A stretch of DNA of 64,000 nt from Torymus aiolomorphi (Eukaryota; Arthropoda; Insecta; Hymenoptera; Torymidae), in NCBI GenBank assembly GCA_036365515.1, contig CM070876.1, forward strand, positions 120,888,810-120,952,809, in the 5' to 3' direction. The notes under the pieces were generated by a model, which was not told the origin of the DNA, ran no database searches, and saw only the letters and a program-made list of their open reading frames with translations. A program made the position numbers and the translations under genes. Below are positions 36,165 through 48,362 of the stretch, piece after piece (within the stretch, counting starts at the first letter, position 1; the number at the start of each line of letters is the position of its first letter).

Positions 36165-36527
36165 TGTTGAGGATTCATCGCCAAAGGCGAGCTTGCTCGA
36201 GCTCGACTTAAGGAAAGCACGCTCGAGCTCGATCGAAGGCGAGCATGCTCGAGCTCGATGCTCAAATAGGCGAACCCGCTAGGGAGCGCCCCACTACTTC
36301 GCTCTCCACGCAGCCCTCTTACCGCCCCTCTCTCTACCAGGCACTCCGGCAGCACTTCGCAACGCCGGCCGGCAGTAGCAGTTCACGCGCGACGGCCAGA
36401 GAGAGAGAAGCAACACCTGTACGCCAAGAGGCACGACGGCACTTCAAGAAAACCATTTCATTTTTCCACACAAAACGTTACTTATTTGAACCTCATCAGT
36501 CCACCATCCAACTTCTACACAAAAACA
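36165..36527 (+). repeat. BEL 5' LTR
   Basis: 363 bp, TGTTGAGG... to ...AAAAACA. It has a local duplication of a GCGAGC(T/A)TGCTCGAGCTCG block (36186-36260) absent from the 3' LTR. Confidence 0.9.
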
Positions 36528-36529
36528 TT

Positions 36530-36548
36530 TGGTCCTTCGAGCCGGATC
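36530..36548 (+). promoter_or_regulatory. BEL primer-binding site
   Basis: TGGTCCTTCGAGCCGGATC begins three bases after the LTR, as expected for a tRNA 3'-CCA complement. I do not assign the tRNA. Confidence 0.65.
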
Positions 36549-36868
36549 GTGGGAGAGCATCAGCACGCCATGGCCACAGCGAGGAGAGCCCCTTTTACTA
36601 TGCCCTACGTCTACTCCCGAGGGGCGTAGGACTAGTCATCTCTTCCGCAGGTACACATCAAAGTGTTCGTGGTTGTGAGTGCTGATTGAAGTTAGCTTGC
36701 TCGCTTGCTAACTTCGCGCGTACGTTGCTGTCTCTCTCTTTCGTTTAACGCCGTCGCGCACTCGGAAGCCACCTTCTAAGGCTTCCGAAGGGAAAAAGCA
36801 CATCAATTGCTATTCTCCCCATTTCTGTAAACGCCGCGGAGTGCGTCGCTAACGACTCCAAGACGTCG

Positions 36869-37475
36869 CCAAGAGCGTGCGCTGTAAAGCCAGCTCTAGA
36901 ATCATCGCGTTCGTACGATGATCGGCAGTTCTAGAATCATCGCTTTTACGATGATCAGCCATCTTGTTGTAGCCAAGAGCAACAAGTGGCATTTCTGTTA
37001 AGAAGCGTGCGTCTCTGACCAGCTTCAATCCGCCAAGAGCGTGCGCTGTAAAGCCAGCTCTAGAATCATCGCGTTCGTACGGTGATCGGCAACCATCTTG
37101 TTGGCGTCAAGACCAACAAGTGGCAATCTCTATAGAAGAGGGTGCGTTGTAAACCAGCTCTAGAATCATCGCCATCGTACGATGATCATCTAATCGTTGC
37201 CGGCTAGTGCAACGAGTCGAAAAGGGGTTCACGCCTCTCAATTCACGGAGCACTCGCGAGCGGCGCGCACGCTACGGGGCTCACTTCAGTCAAGCCACGG
37301 ATCACCCGCGTGCGGCGTACACGCTACGGGGTCCACATCAGCCAAGGCAAGGAGTACCCGCGTGCAGTCTACACGCTACGGGGCTCACACAAACCAAGTC
37401 AAGATTTACCCACGTGGAGCGCGAGCTACGGGGTCTACACCAGTCCATCCACGGACTACTCCAGGAAGCAAATGG
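36869..37475 (+). repeat. Two tandem-repeat blocks in the BEL leader
   Basis: Block 1 (36869-37190): three copies of GTGCGCTGTAAAGCCAGCTC plus AGAATCATCGC, spaced ~162 and ~105 bp. Block 2 (37225-37475): four copies, period ~51 bp, of an ACGCTACGGGG-centred unit. Small open frames over block 2 are artefacts. Confidence 0.75.
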
Positions 37476-38138
37476 ATACAGCGGTCCATTAATTGGACAC
37501 ACGTATCGTTCCAACTTTATTTACACTATTGTGCGATTTGACGCCTAGTCAACATAGTCTTTTCATGCGATATCATGAGAATTTAATGATCTCTATTTAG
37601 TCAAGATTACTTTAATTAAAATTCAGTTAATTTAATTTGAGATTAGTACTAGTTAATTGATTTGAATTTATTAGAAATTTAATTCGTAATATTTAATTAG
37701 TCTTGAGAAAATTGAATACAATTTTGCCTTGGCAAATACTTATATTTCTGGACCGTGCAGTTTTACTGCTGCTGGCGGATGCATCATCGCGACTCAACTT
37801 AGGCTACTTATCTACATTTGGATACCCTTCCGGATTCAGTTGCTGATTACACGCTGCAGGAGTTGCTGAATTCAACGCTGGCAGTTACTTCCCTTCGAGC
37901 AGTCAACACTGATCAACAGCTGAATCACCGTGGGAACGTTAGCAGACGCGCAACGTCGCATTTTCAAGCGAATATCTACGTGCATACTATCATAAGTATT
38001 ATAACCTAGGCTAAGGCTTAATTGTAACAATTTTGACTTATGGTTACTCTACTTTCGAGTGGGTAAACATAGTTTAACTCAATACCAAACTTTGAATAGT
38101 CACATCTTGTTGCTAATCTAGCCATTTTTTATCTCAAA
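37476..38138 (+). other. BEL leader, remaining part
   Basis: AT-rich leader up to the gag start. Nothing recognised. Confidence 0.5.
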
Positions 38139-40306
38139 ATGGAGGAGCACCATGCTAAACAGCTGTCGCTTCAAGCAAAAATTAACAATTCTTTTCAAAA
38201 CTTCAAATCTAAAGGTAAAGATCAAATGAATAAGGGTAACGCCAAGGCTCGTTTAACCGGTCTTGAGGAGAATTACAATGCCTTTAAGATAAATCACGAG
38301 AAAATCTTAAACCTCGAATCTTGCGATTTGCAGCATGATTACTTCAAAACTAATATGTTTGACTTAGTTGGAGACACTTTCTATGATCGAAAGGGTGAGT
38401 CTCTAAATTACTTGGAAAGTTTAGAAGAACAGAGCTCTCCGCCAGGATCCTCCAAGCAAACTGCAGCTCTGGCTCCACCCAAGTCCCCACTTCATGCTAA
38501 TACTTCGTTTCAACCTTTACCAAAAATAGATTTACCTAAATTTTCAGGTAAATTCGCTGATTGGCAGAATTTCAGAGATGTCTTTCGTTCGGTCATACAT
38601 CGTCGCGAAGCTTAACGCCTGTCTTGAAATTGCATTATCTTCGCACTCACCTCACTGGTAAGGCACTTGAGAAAATTAAATCTCTTTCTATCTCAGGTGA
38701 TAATTATGAACGAGCCTGGACAGCTTTAATCGAATATTACGAAAATCAACGTCGTATTGTTGGCTCTCACATTTCAGAAATCTTCTCAGTCAAACCCATG
38801 AAGACAGACTCTTCTTCGGAAATTAAACGTATTTACAGGGAACTTTACAACCCTGTAGCTAGTCTAACATCCCTTAATAGAGAGGATTCCTTAGGTCGTG
38901 ATCTCATGGTAGATTTCTCGCTTAAGCAGCTTGATTTGAATACTCGTAAAGAATGGGAAAGATATCTTGGTGATAGTGTTGATCCACCCACATTAGAACA
39001 ACTTCAAGCCTTTCTTCGAAGTCAAACCCTCACTCTAGAGGCCATCGAGGCTGGCACTAAATCGTCTTCGAACAATAACCCAAAAACTCAGTCATCTAAT
39101 TCAAAATCTCGGAAACCAGAGCCAGACAATGCTCACTCCGCTTATTCTCATCAAGCGTCGCCTCAAAACGCGAAAAATCAACAAAAAAGGAAATGTTTGC
39201 TATGTAATGAATCGCATTACTTAAAGCGATGTGAACAATTCATCAATAAGTCGAGCCAGGAGAGGAAAGACTTTCTTAAGTCGTACAATCTTTGTTTTAA
39301 TTGTTTAGGTAAGCACCCCATAAAGAATTGTTCTTCCTCTTATCGATGCTTTGTTTGCAAAGCTAAGCATCACACTTTAGTACACGTTGATGGTTATTCG
39401 CATAATCTATCGGATAATTCGTCAACACCTGTTCAAATAGCCTCAGTTACAGAATCTTCAAGCTCAAATTGTGGCAATGTTGTCGTCCCGAACGACATTC
39501 AATCTGGTTCTCAAGCAGCCTCCCTTAATAGTGGAGTAAGTACTAAATGTACAGGAGTACTTTTAGCTACCGCTAGGGTTAACGCCCTTGGTCCTAACGG
39601 AACCAAAATTCAAGTTCGTGCGCTGATCAATCTTGGATCTCAAATCTCACTTGTTACACAGACTTTGTGTAACTTACTTTCTCTAAATTGTAGAACCAGT
39701 CACACGCACATTCAAGGTATAGGTGAAAAGACAACTGCCGTGTCTTCTAAAGTAGCTCGTCTTTCTATACAACCTCATTTTGATTCACCTTATTCACTAG
39801 AAATTGATTCTATAGTCTTGCAAAGACTATCTTCTTATAAGCCCCCGCTGGTAGGTGGTATTTCGAACCTCGAATACTTAAGAGGGCTGCAGCTAGCAGA
39901 CTCCAAGTACTTCGAACCCTCACGTATCGATATTCTTCTCGGTGCAAGCGCTTATGCGCAAATCATTCAAGGCCAAATTGTTAAGGGTCAAAGCCTTCAG
40001 CCGATAGCACTAAGCTCTAAATTCGGTTGGCTCTTAACAGGCAATATTTCCACTTCATCCCCAGAAATCGGGTCAGACCCTTTCTCTCTTCATTGCTCGA
40101 ACGAATGTGAGCATGAAGCCAAACTCTTGGAGCTCGTACAAGATTTTTGGAGGGCGGAGGAAATAACAGTCGACAAAAAATCTTACTCGCCTGATGAACA
40201 AGCATGCGAGGAGTTCTATCAGAAAACTACTCGTCAAGATAAAACAGGGCCGCACTACGCGCACTTAATCGTCTCGAAACAAGCTTCGCTAAAGACGAAA
40301 AACTGA
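38139..40306 (+). pseudogene. BEL gag and protease
   Basis: Start ATGGAGGAGCACC. Piece 1 (38139-38615) is the N-terminal Gag with PKIDLPKFSGKFADWQNF, the standard BEL Gag signature. A frameshift at about 38605 leads to piece 2 (38561-40306). Three knuckles follow: CLLCNESHYLKRC, CFNCLGKHPIKNC and CFVCKAKHHTLVH. The aspartic protease reads ALINLGSQISLV: Asn (39629-39631) replaces the catalytic Asp, so the protease is dead. The piece ends at a frameshift near 40300. Confidence 0.88.
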
Positions 40307-42510
40307 AATTAGCTTATACTGAATTCGTAAAGGAATACATTGACTTAGGTCACATGTCTCTCTTCGAATTTTGATTCATTATCTAATAAATCTCAAGCAT
40401 TCTTACCACATCATGGGGTGTGGAAGGAAATGAGTACAACTACCAAATTACGTACTGTATTTAATGGCTCGACTAAATCTAAATCAGAAGTTTCGATCAA
40501 TGATCTTCTTCACATTGGACCTAATCTTCTTCAAAATCCCGTCGCTTGATCTGTGCTTGGCGTAGGTACAAGATCGCTCTTTCAGCTGAAGTGGAGAAAA
40601 TGTTCAGACAAATTGGTGCCGAACAATTTGATCAACCCTATCAGTCGATCTTATGGCGTTTTAACAAGAGTGAACCCATTCAAGTTTATCGACTAACTAC
40701 AGTAATATATGGATTGACCTGTTCGCCCTTTCTAGCTATACGCTCACTCTTGAGACTAGCCGAAGATTATGGCAAAACTTATCCGATCGCTGCTGAAGCT
40801 GTTCGCTCAGAAATTTATTCTGATAATGTGCTATCGGGTGCACATTCGTTAGAAGAAGCTTTACTTAAACAAGAGGAGTTAATCCAACTCTTTAAACAAG
40901 GTCATCTTAATCTTCGTAAGTGGACTTCAAATAATGCTGAAGTACTCACGGCTTTACCGTCGCATATGTTAGCTGCAGATTCAATCGCTTTATTTGCCTT
41001 CGAAGCATCTGTACCAATTCTAGGTATAGATTGGCAACCTAACAGAGACTACTTTAGTTTTCATATCGAAGATGCTCCTTCTGACTCGCCGTTTACCAAA
41101 CGCACCATTCTTTCAAGAATCGCTCGAATCTTTGATCCCATGGGATGGTTGGCTCCTGTTGTAATAACCGCAAGGATTATTATACAGTCTCTGTGGATTC
41201 TTAAGGTTAGTTGGGATGAAGAACTTCCTCTCGATATCTTCAATCGGTGGCACTCTTGGTTGCAAGAACTTCAATATATAAGTCACATCAGAATCCCACG
41301 TTGGAGTGGATACACTCTACAATGCGAATTTCTGGAAATCCACGGATTCGGAGACGCATCTAAGTTTGCGTATGGTGTAGTAGTCAACCTGCGCTTAATC
41401 CGTACACAAGAAGTGATCGTCACTTTTCAAGTGGCTAAAACGCGAGTAGCTCCACTTAAGCCGCTAAGCATACCTCATTTAGAACTTTGCGCAGCGTTGC
41501 TACTTGCTCGCCTCGTTCAAATGTTTATCGAAGCTTTCCCAATAAAAGTTGAGAGTGTTCACCTTTGGTCAGATTCAGCGGATGTGCTTTTTTGGCTGAA
41601 AGACCACACTTCAAGATGGGGTGTTTTCGTGGCTAATAGGTGCTCAGAGATTCACACTCTTCTGCCCGATGCATATTGGCATCATGTCAGATCAGCAGAT
41701 AATCCCGCTGGCGTCATATCACGAGGAATTGAGCCCTCAAAATTAACCTCGTATAATCTCTGGTGGAAAGGTCCCGTTTGGCTTTCTGACAGCGTTGAAC
41801 CATGGACAAGGTCTCATGACGAGCTCAACTTTACCGTTAATAGTCTTAATCTGCAACCTAGTTACACTCTAGTCGCTAGTAAGAGCACCCAAAATTCTGT
41901 TGAGAACACTCCAGAAGTTTGGAGTCTTATTAATGAGTACTCTTCATTGAATAAATTGTTACGAATGGCTTCGTACTGCTTTAGATTCATTAATCGAATC
42001 TGTACCAAAATAGTGCGTACAACGTCTTCAAATTCCGGCGTTAGGCCTCTTTCTGTCGTTCAATCCCTACTATGCCATCACACTCCAATTTCCAAGGAGG
42101 TTAGTGCTAGTGAGATTGGAAACACTAAATGGTGTTTGATCCACTTAATTCAGACAGCCTATTTTAAGCCTGAATTTCAACGACTATCTAGCAGAGGAAA
42201 ACTTTCGTCTAAAAGCACTCTTTTACCACTAAATCCCATGATACAAAATCATTTGCTCAGGGTGGGCGGCCGCCTCTCTCATTCGCTGCTCGAAGAAGAC
42301 GCTAAGTATCCTCTTATTTTACCTGCTAAGTGTCATTTCACTACGTTGATAATACAGGATGCTCATCAGCGTACTCTTCATGGCGGTGTTCAATTGACAC
42401 TTGCCACACTCAGACGTCAGTATTGGATAATTAAAGGACGATCTGAAGTCAAGAAAGTCATCAGAACTTGCCTTGCATGCTCATGCCATGCCAACTCAAT
42501 TAATGGGTGA
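40307..42510 (+). pseudogene. BEL reverse transcriptase, RNase H, integrase zinc module
   Basis: The start of RT (40307-40545) is scrambled by small indels. From 40546 the frame is open. ALSAEVEKMFRQI has Glu where Asp is expected (40588-40590), and IYSDNVLSGAHS replaces the catalytic YVDD-type box (40816-40827). RNase H: GFGDASKFAYG, SIPHLELCAA and LWSDSADVLFWL. Integrase zinc module: HQRTLHGGVQLTLATLRR then CLACSCH. Confidence 0.88.
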
Positions 42511-43240
42511 GTTGCCAAAGGCTCGAGTGTGCCCCTCTCCGCCATTCGAGTGCTCAGGCGTCGATTACGCCGGCCCCATTCAGCTTCGTCTTACTAAGAC
42601 TAGGGGAAAAGGCACCATGAAAGGTTACATAGCCATCTTCATTTGTATGGCCACCAGAGCCGTACACATCGAGGTTGTCGAGGATTACTCTAGTGAAGCG
42701 TTCATCGCTGCTTTCCATCGATTTACCGCTCGTAGAGGTCGTTGCAAGAAACTGTACTCTGACCAAGGTACAAACTTCATAGGAGCAGATGCTCAATTAA
42801 AACAGATGCTCGTAGCATCTTCTTCCTTTGCATCGCAAATCGGTAGATCACTCGCTCAAGAAGGAACTTCATGGATTTTCAATCCCCCCAGTGCGCCTCA
42901 CTTTGGAGGCATTTGGGTGGCCGCAGTTAAATCCGCTAAACATCACATGTGTCGAGTCATAGGAGATCAAATTCTCACATTTTCGTAACTTGCTACATTT
43001 ATGTGCCGCATTGAAGCGTGCCTTAACTCAAGACCATTAACCGCTCTTACTGACGATCCCTCTGACCTTGATTTTCTGTCACCATCGCATTTTTTCATAC
43101 AACGATCCTCATTTATAGTTCCTGGTGGAGATGTCACCAACGACAACGATGGAATCATCCGCGTGATCGATCTGCGCAAGGCCAACACAATGCTACGTCG
43201 CCCCATCGTCAAGGTCATACGCCTGCAACCGCAGGATTGA
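42473..43240 (+). pseudogene. BEL integrase core and C-terminal domain
   Basis: First Asp in GVDYAGPI, second Asp in YSDQGTNFIG. The third position reads APHFGGIWVAAVKSAKHH, with Val (42917-42919) for the catalytic Glu. A frameshift at about 42985 separates the C-terminal domain (43001-43240: CLNSRPLTALTDDPSDLDFL), which ends NTMLRRPIVKVIRLQPQD. Confidence 0.88.
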
Positions 43241-43274
43241 GAACCGTTCGCCAGTTTGGCGAAGGTGGGCGAAA

Positions 43275-43594
43275 TGTTGAGGATTCATCGCCAAAGGCGA
43301 GCTTGCTCGAGCTCGGTGCTCAAATAGGCAAGCCCGCTAGGGAGCACCCCACTACTTCGCTCTCCACGTGGCCGTCTTACCGCCCCTCTCTCTACCAGGC
43401 ACCCCGGTAGCACTTCGCAACGCCGGCCGGCAGTAGCAGTTCTAGCGCGACGGCCAGGGAGAGAGCAGCAACTCAACTGTACGCCAAGAGGCACGACGTA
43501 CCCAGCTAATAAAACCACATTTAATCTCCACACGGAAGTTGTTTATTGGCGAACCAGCCCACTCCCCGATCCTTCATTAACACATCACAAAACA
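43275..43594 (+). repeat. BEL 3' LTR
   Basis: 320 bp, similar to the 5' LTR with an AATAAA-type stretch near 43508. Its divergence in U5/R from the 5' LTR suggests an old insertion. Confidence 0.88.
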
Positions 43595-43746
43595 ATTATC
43601 ATTTTTTTATTACACGGAAAGAAAAGTGGTAGGGAAATAACTCTAGTATTGGACGGCGCTAATGTCAAAAAGTCTCGGTGTTTGTAAATATTAAGTTTCG
43701 CATTTACTTAGTGCTGAATTGGAGTGCCCGCACCTCGAGCTGGACG

Positions 43747-43974
43747 TACAGAACCTCACATTTCTCGGATATATCGTAACTCGACGTTGGAAGTCTGAGA
43801 GCCCCAACTTAGAGATAGGTGTAAAGGTGCGGAGTTGGCAATCCGAAGCGCGGGCGGTGATTGGCTGCTGGGCAAACGCGCGCGCTGGAGAGGAAAGCAA
43901 CTGAATCTACAAGTTGGAAGTCTCACACTTCCAATGTCGAGTAACTGTATATCCGAGAAACCTCGAGGTTCTGC
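43747..43974. repeat. Inverted repeat interrupting the Tn-B transposase
   Basis: Arms 43747-43800 and 43921-43974 (CAGAACCTCACATTTCTCGG and mirror image) with ~85% complementarity. It lies in a ~500-bp GC-rich insert (about 43620-44110) within the transposase reading frame. Probably a MITE. Confidence 0.65.
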
Positions 43975-44124
43975 ATATCCAATCTATACTTCAATCGCGC
44001 TATGGCTTGTATTGGGCGGCTCCCGGCTCTCGCCGAGTTGTAGATTGTCCACATTTCTTCCCGTGTATTTATTTTTCTGAATATTTCAATTGCCAATGTA
44101 ATAAATACAAAAAAATATAAACCT

Positions 44125-44692
44125 TTTTTCGATTCTGGTGTTGTCATTATTAGCACTTTCTCTTGTTGCAATTTTCGAGATAAAGTGATCAGGTAATCAG
44201 ATACTTTAAAGTATTTTTTAATTTCTATTGCCGTCCAGTTTAAAGGTATTAAAGTTAATATTTGCACCTTCTCAGTTCTTGTGATATTAACATCATTAAA
44301 TTTAGTGGCTAAATTAGTCATGACACATTCTAATCTCTTAAGTCTATTTACATCTACTTCTGTTTTTTGAATTGCATCATTCTCTAACATCTGAAGATAG
44401 ATTTTCTGATCTGATATGATTTGATTAGATTAATTATATAATGAGAAAAAAATAGTATAAAAATAAAATAAATACAAAAATTACTTTGAGAACTTTCTTG
44501 TGATGATTCGCATGCTGCACTAACAAGTTCCTTACATTTTGCACATATTCTATAATCAAATGTCAACTTTCTTGAACTAAATTTGGAATTCCACTTATAG
44601 ACTAAGTTTGCTGGTATTTTTCGCAAATTTTTTGTTGAACATTTCTTATCAGTAGTAACAGGTTTACAGCATCTATTAAATGATGTATTCAA
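44125..44692 (-). pseudogene. Tn-B transposase-like protein, N-terminal exons
   Basis: 44384-44692 encodes CCKPVTTDKKC, ILVYKWN-like and RICAKCKELVSAACESS, a cysteine-bearing N-terminus. 44125-44390 encodes RLKRLECVMTNLATKF and RTEKVQILTLIPLNW, then FKVSDYLITLSRKL, which resembles a helix-turn-helix. Both belong to the family of the C-terminal exon at 34.8-35.2 kb. A spacer with splice-like ends separates them. Confidence 0.55.
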
Positions 44693-45070
44693 CTTAAATG
44701 TTGGATAGGCACTATCAGTATCATCTTATTCATCATTACTTGACATGTTGAGTTAATATTATAAAAAATAATTTTCTTCTCAAATTTAATATAAAAATGT
44801 GTTTGTAAAAATAAAGATTTTATCTTTTATCTTCAATAACAATTTTAATAATAATAAATTCTTTTTAAATATTCAATATCTTTTCATTATGGAATTTTTT
44901 TATGGAAATAGCATAAAATGCTTTAAAATGTTTCTAAATATTCAAATCTAATCAAATCTAAATACTCTTGAGCTTATTCAAATTTAAGGCTCCTCCTATA
45001 ATCGCGTTATAGTTGTGTATAATGATCCTTCGTGTATCTATACGTGAGATGTCGCAAGCGGCAAATCTAG

Positions 45071-45287
45071 TGTGGGGTTTCAGGCCCCACAATCTCCTTA
45101 TTCCAGGAATAGGAAGGAGAAAGAAATGAAGAGTCAGGGTTAACAGCGACAAGGAGGTTTTATTGTACGGAGTAGGTACAGTGGACGGGCGTCCGTACGC
45201 TCGAGGGTGGCTTCTCGCCGCACGCAACATGGCCGCTTTCCCCACTCTCGCAGATAGAGCGAGAGGGAAGATCGCAGTCCCTATACA
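45071..45287 (-). repeat. G2 3' LTR
   Basis: 217 bp, TGTGGGG... to ...TATACA on the plus strand. Confidence 0.92.
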
Positions 45288-45553
45288 CTCCCCCCGAGTG
45301 CCAACGAAGTACATAGATATGAAAATATAAATATAAATTACTGCTGTGCTCGATAGCACTTACAAACTAGGCAAATCACAGTTACATTACGATTTAGTCG
45401 TAGGAGCAAAAGCTACCTTTTTTCTTGCGTAGGTTTTTAATACTGGTTGATCTACAGTGGTGGGCTGATTGCCTTTTAAATCACCACCGGAAGGCACATC
45501 GGGAAGATTATCGGAGATCATATACGCAGGTTTGAGAATTAGCGCTTGATTAT

Positions 45554-46759
45554 CTAATATGGGCCAGAATAAGGCCTCTCTAATGACTTTTTGGCCATGT
45601 TACGCATAAATACACGAGAGCAAGAGTATAAATCTTTAAAACAAAATGCGCATTTTTTGTAATGATGTGTGACAGGGACTGGACGGATTTGACGCATGAA
45701 CTCGCGAAATTCTTCAATGAAAAAATTTGGATCGGGAGTTAAGTCCTCAGGGAGGAAAAACTCGCCTGTTAGACGCAAGGTTGTACCGAACAAAAATTCC
45801 GCAGGAGACGCATTCATGTCCTGGCGAAGATGACAGCGTAAACCTAATACTACTGTACTTAAGGTACGGGTCCAGTCCTTGTCCACATGACACATAATCG
45901 CTGACTTAAAACTACGATGCCACCGCTCGATTAAGCCGTTGGCCGCAGGGTGATACGCGGTAGTGCGAATGCGCTCACAACCTATTAGGGATAAAAGAGC
46001 CGTAAATAGATGCGATTCGAATTGCGAACCTTGATCAGGCGTAATGACCTTGGGAGCACCATATCGCGAGATCCAGGTATCATAGAATGCCCTGGTAACC
46101 ATCTGCGCGGTCATGTCACGCAGCGGAACAGCCTCAACCCAACGCGAGAAGCGGTTAATCATGGTGAGAATGTACTCAAAGCCGTTGATTTTGGGAAGAG
46201 GACCAACTATATCAATGTGCACATGGTCAAATCTACCATCGGGTGCAACGAATTTTTCTGGGACTAGCTTGACGTGACGAGAGATTTTTGATTGCTGACA
46301 GTCTAAACAATTTTTGCACATGCGCGGAATATCACGGTGCATAGTGGGCCAGACATACCTTTGTCTTATGAGTCTGTCAGTGACCTTGGGGCCAGGGTGG
46401 GCAGGTTTATGGAACATGCTGAACACCGTTTCACGGAGACACTCAGGAATGTAAGAACGAATAGCCTCACCAGTGATTTCGCAATAGATTGTTGTGTGAG
46501 CACGACCCCACTGTATACGTTTCAGCGATAACGGAAAATTAGGCGATTCTCTGATGGATTTCAGCTGCTCGTCAGCTTCCTGTTTTGCGGCTAGATCGGA
46601 AAGATCGATTTCAACAGGGTGCCTGATTGACTCTATCCGAGACAGAGAATCAGTCACTGTATTGTCCATACCTTCGATATATTCAATTTGGGTGGTATAC
46701 TGTGCAATCAGAGAAAACTGACGCGTTTGGTGCGGTGACGCTTTGTCTGATTTCTGCAT
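45554..46759 (-). pseudogene. G2 RNase H end and integrase
   Basis: 401 codons. The RNase H tail is YTTQIEYIEGMDNTVTDSLS. Integrase zinc module: HKPAHPGPKVTDRLIRQRYVWP and CKNCLDCQQSK. Core: HIDIVGPLP, TPDQGSQFES and ANGLIERWHRSFK give the complete D-D-E set. It overlaps the RT frame out of phase by ~50 bp, so a frameshift sits in RNase H. Confidence 0.9.
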
Positions 46760-48216
46760 AAATGCATAAATAGAGGTTTGTGATCAGTTAGGATCTTGAA
46801 GTCCCTGCCTTCAACGAGAAATGAAAAATATTTTACAGCTTCATATATGGCCGTGAGCTCGCGGTCATAAGCGCTGTATTTTTGTTGGGCAGGAGAAAAC
46901 TTCTTTGAGAAGAACGCAAGGGGTTCCCAAATTCCAAGTAATGATAGTTGTTCTAAGGCAGTACCCAAGCCTACATCTGAGGCGTCTGAGGCTAGACATA
47001 GTTCTGCACCAATGCGAGGATGTACAAGCAGGGCTGCTGTGGCAAGTTCGTTTTTGACACGAACAAAGGCCTCCTCCGCCTCAGGTGTCCAAATCACCGG
47101 GCGTTTATCATTCTTCCGAGAATCAGTGAAGAGAGCGTTAAGAGGAGCCTGTGAGGTTGCAGCGCGAGGCATGTTATGGCGGTAAAAATTCACGGTACCG
47201 ATAAACCTGCGAAGTTCTGCAATTGTCTGAGGTTTTGGGAAATTCAAAATGGCCTCAACTCTGCTTGGAATGGGGCAAATGCCATTCACAAGGTAGCCTA
47301 AAAATTCCAACTCCTCAGCAGCAAAAGTACATTTGTCAACGTTTAGACGAAGATGAAACTTCTTAAGCCTTTCAAAGACTATTCGAAGATGAGCATGGTG
47401 CTCTTCTAACGAGAATGAAGCGACCAAGATATCGTCTTTGTACAGGTACACAAAATCGAGATCACCTAACGCGCTGTTTATATAACGCTGGAAGGTCTGA
47501 CTTGCATTGCGAAGACCAAATATCATGTACATAAATTCAAAAAGGCCAAATGGCGTAATTATTGCCGTTTTGGGAATGTCTTCAAGAGCTACTGGGATCT
47601 GGTTGAACGCTTTATGAAGATCCAGTGCTGAGAAGATATTTTTACCGTGAAGATTATTCGTGCAGTCATGAATGTGAGCAGTTAGATATTTATCCGGGAC
47701 TATCGCAGCATTTAAACGCCTGTAATCACCACACGGTCTCCAAGAATTATCCTGTTTTAACTCCATATGGAGTGGGCTCGCCCACGGACTGCTGGAGGGG
47801 CGACATATGCCTGCCTCCATCCAAGCGTTAAATTCAGCTTTTGCTGCTTTAAGCTTATCAGGAGCGAGTCTGCGAGGGCGTTCAGAAACAGGAGGGTCTA
47901 AGGTCACAATATGGTGGAACACGCTATTGCTATGAGCAACAGTGGGTTCCGAAACACCTATAATCTCAGGAAATACCGCAAGCAGTTCTGCACATTTGGA
48001 GCCAGGACTTACTGTGAAAACAGAGTCGACTGAAACTTCTTTTGTGATGCCAAGAGAGTAAATAGATGTATGCGGGTCGACGAGGCGACTTCTTTTGAGA
48101 TCAACTAAAAGACCATAATACGATAAGAGATCAGCACCTATGATCGGATGAGATATGTCTGCTATGCAAAAATTCCAACGAATGGAACGCTTAAGACCTA
48201 AATTGAGAATAAGCAA
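46708..48216 (-). pseudogene. G2 protease end, reverse transcriptase, RNase H
   Basis: 502 codons. The start of this frame (IADISHPIIGADLLSYYGLL) is the protease C-terminus. RT: CGDYRRLNAAIVPDKY, SALDLHKAFNQIPVA, FGLRNASQTFQRYI, and YKDD (47431-47442) in the catalytic box where Y-(L/V/I)-DD is usual. RNase H: LASDASDVGLGTAL and SAYDRELTAIYEAVKYF. The ATG at 48216 is internal. Confidence 0.9.
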
Positions 48217-48362
48217 AGATTCGCCCTAGATTTGCCGTGAACTTTTGGATTCGACGGGATGAGAGAAATATCCGCGCCAGTGTCAATCAAAAACATTCTA
48301 CGAGATATGCGATCGCGTACATGGAGATGTTTAGAAGTTAGATTACCCTCTGCAGCCATCTT
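48217..48362 (-). pseudogene. G2 protease N-terminal part
   Basis: Frame from 48362 (minus): FLIDTGADISLIP, an intact DTGAD aspartic-protease motif (48270-48284). A single-base shift near 48220-48235 breaks it from the RT frame. Confidence 0.75.

Larger units (their letters stand above)
36165..43594 (+). mobile_element. BEL/Pao LTR retrotransposon, full-length, inactive
   Basis: Two LTRs in direct orientation (36165-36527 and 43275-43594). Flanking 5-bp duplication ATTAT (36160-36164 and 43595-43599). Primer-binding site directly after the 5' LTR. Order: leader with tandem repeats, gag, protease, RT, RNase H, integrase, LTR. Several frameshifts and lost catalytic residues. It is inserted in the Tn-B transposase gene. 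Confidence 0.95.
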
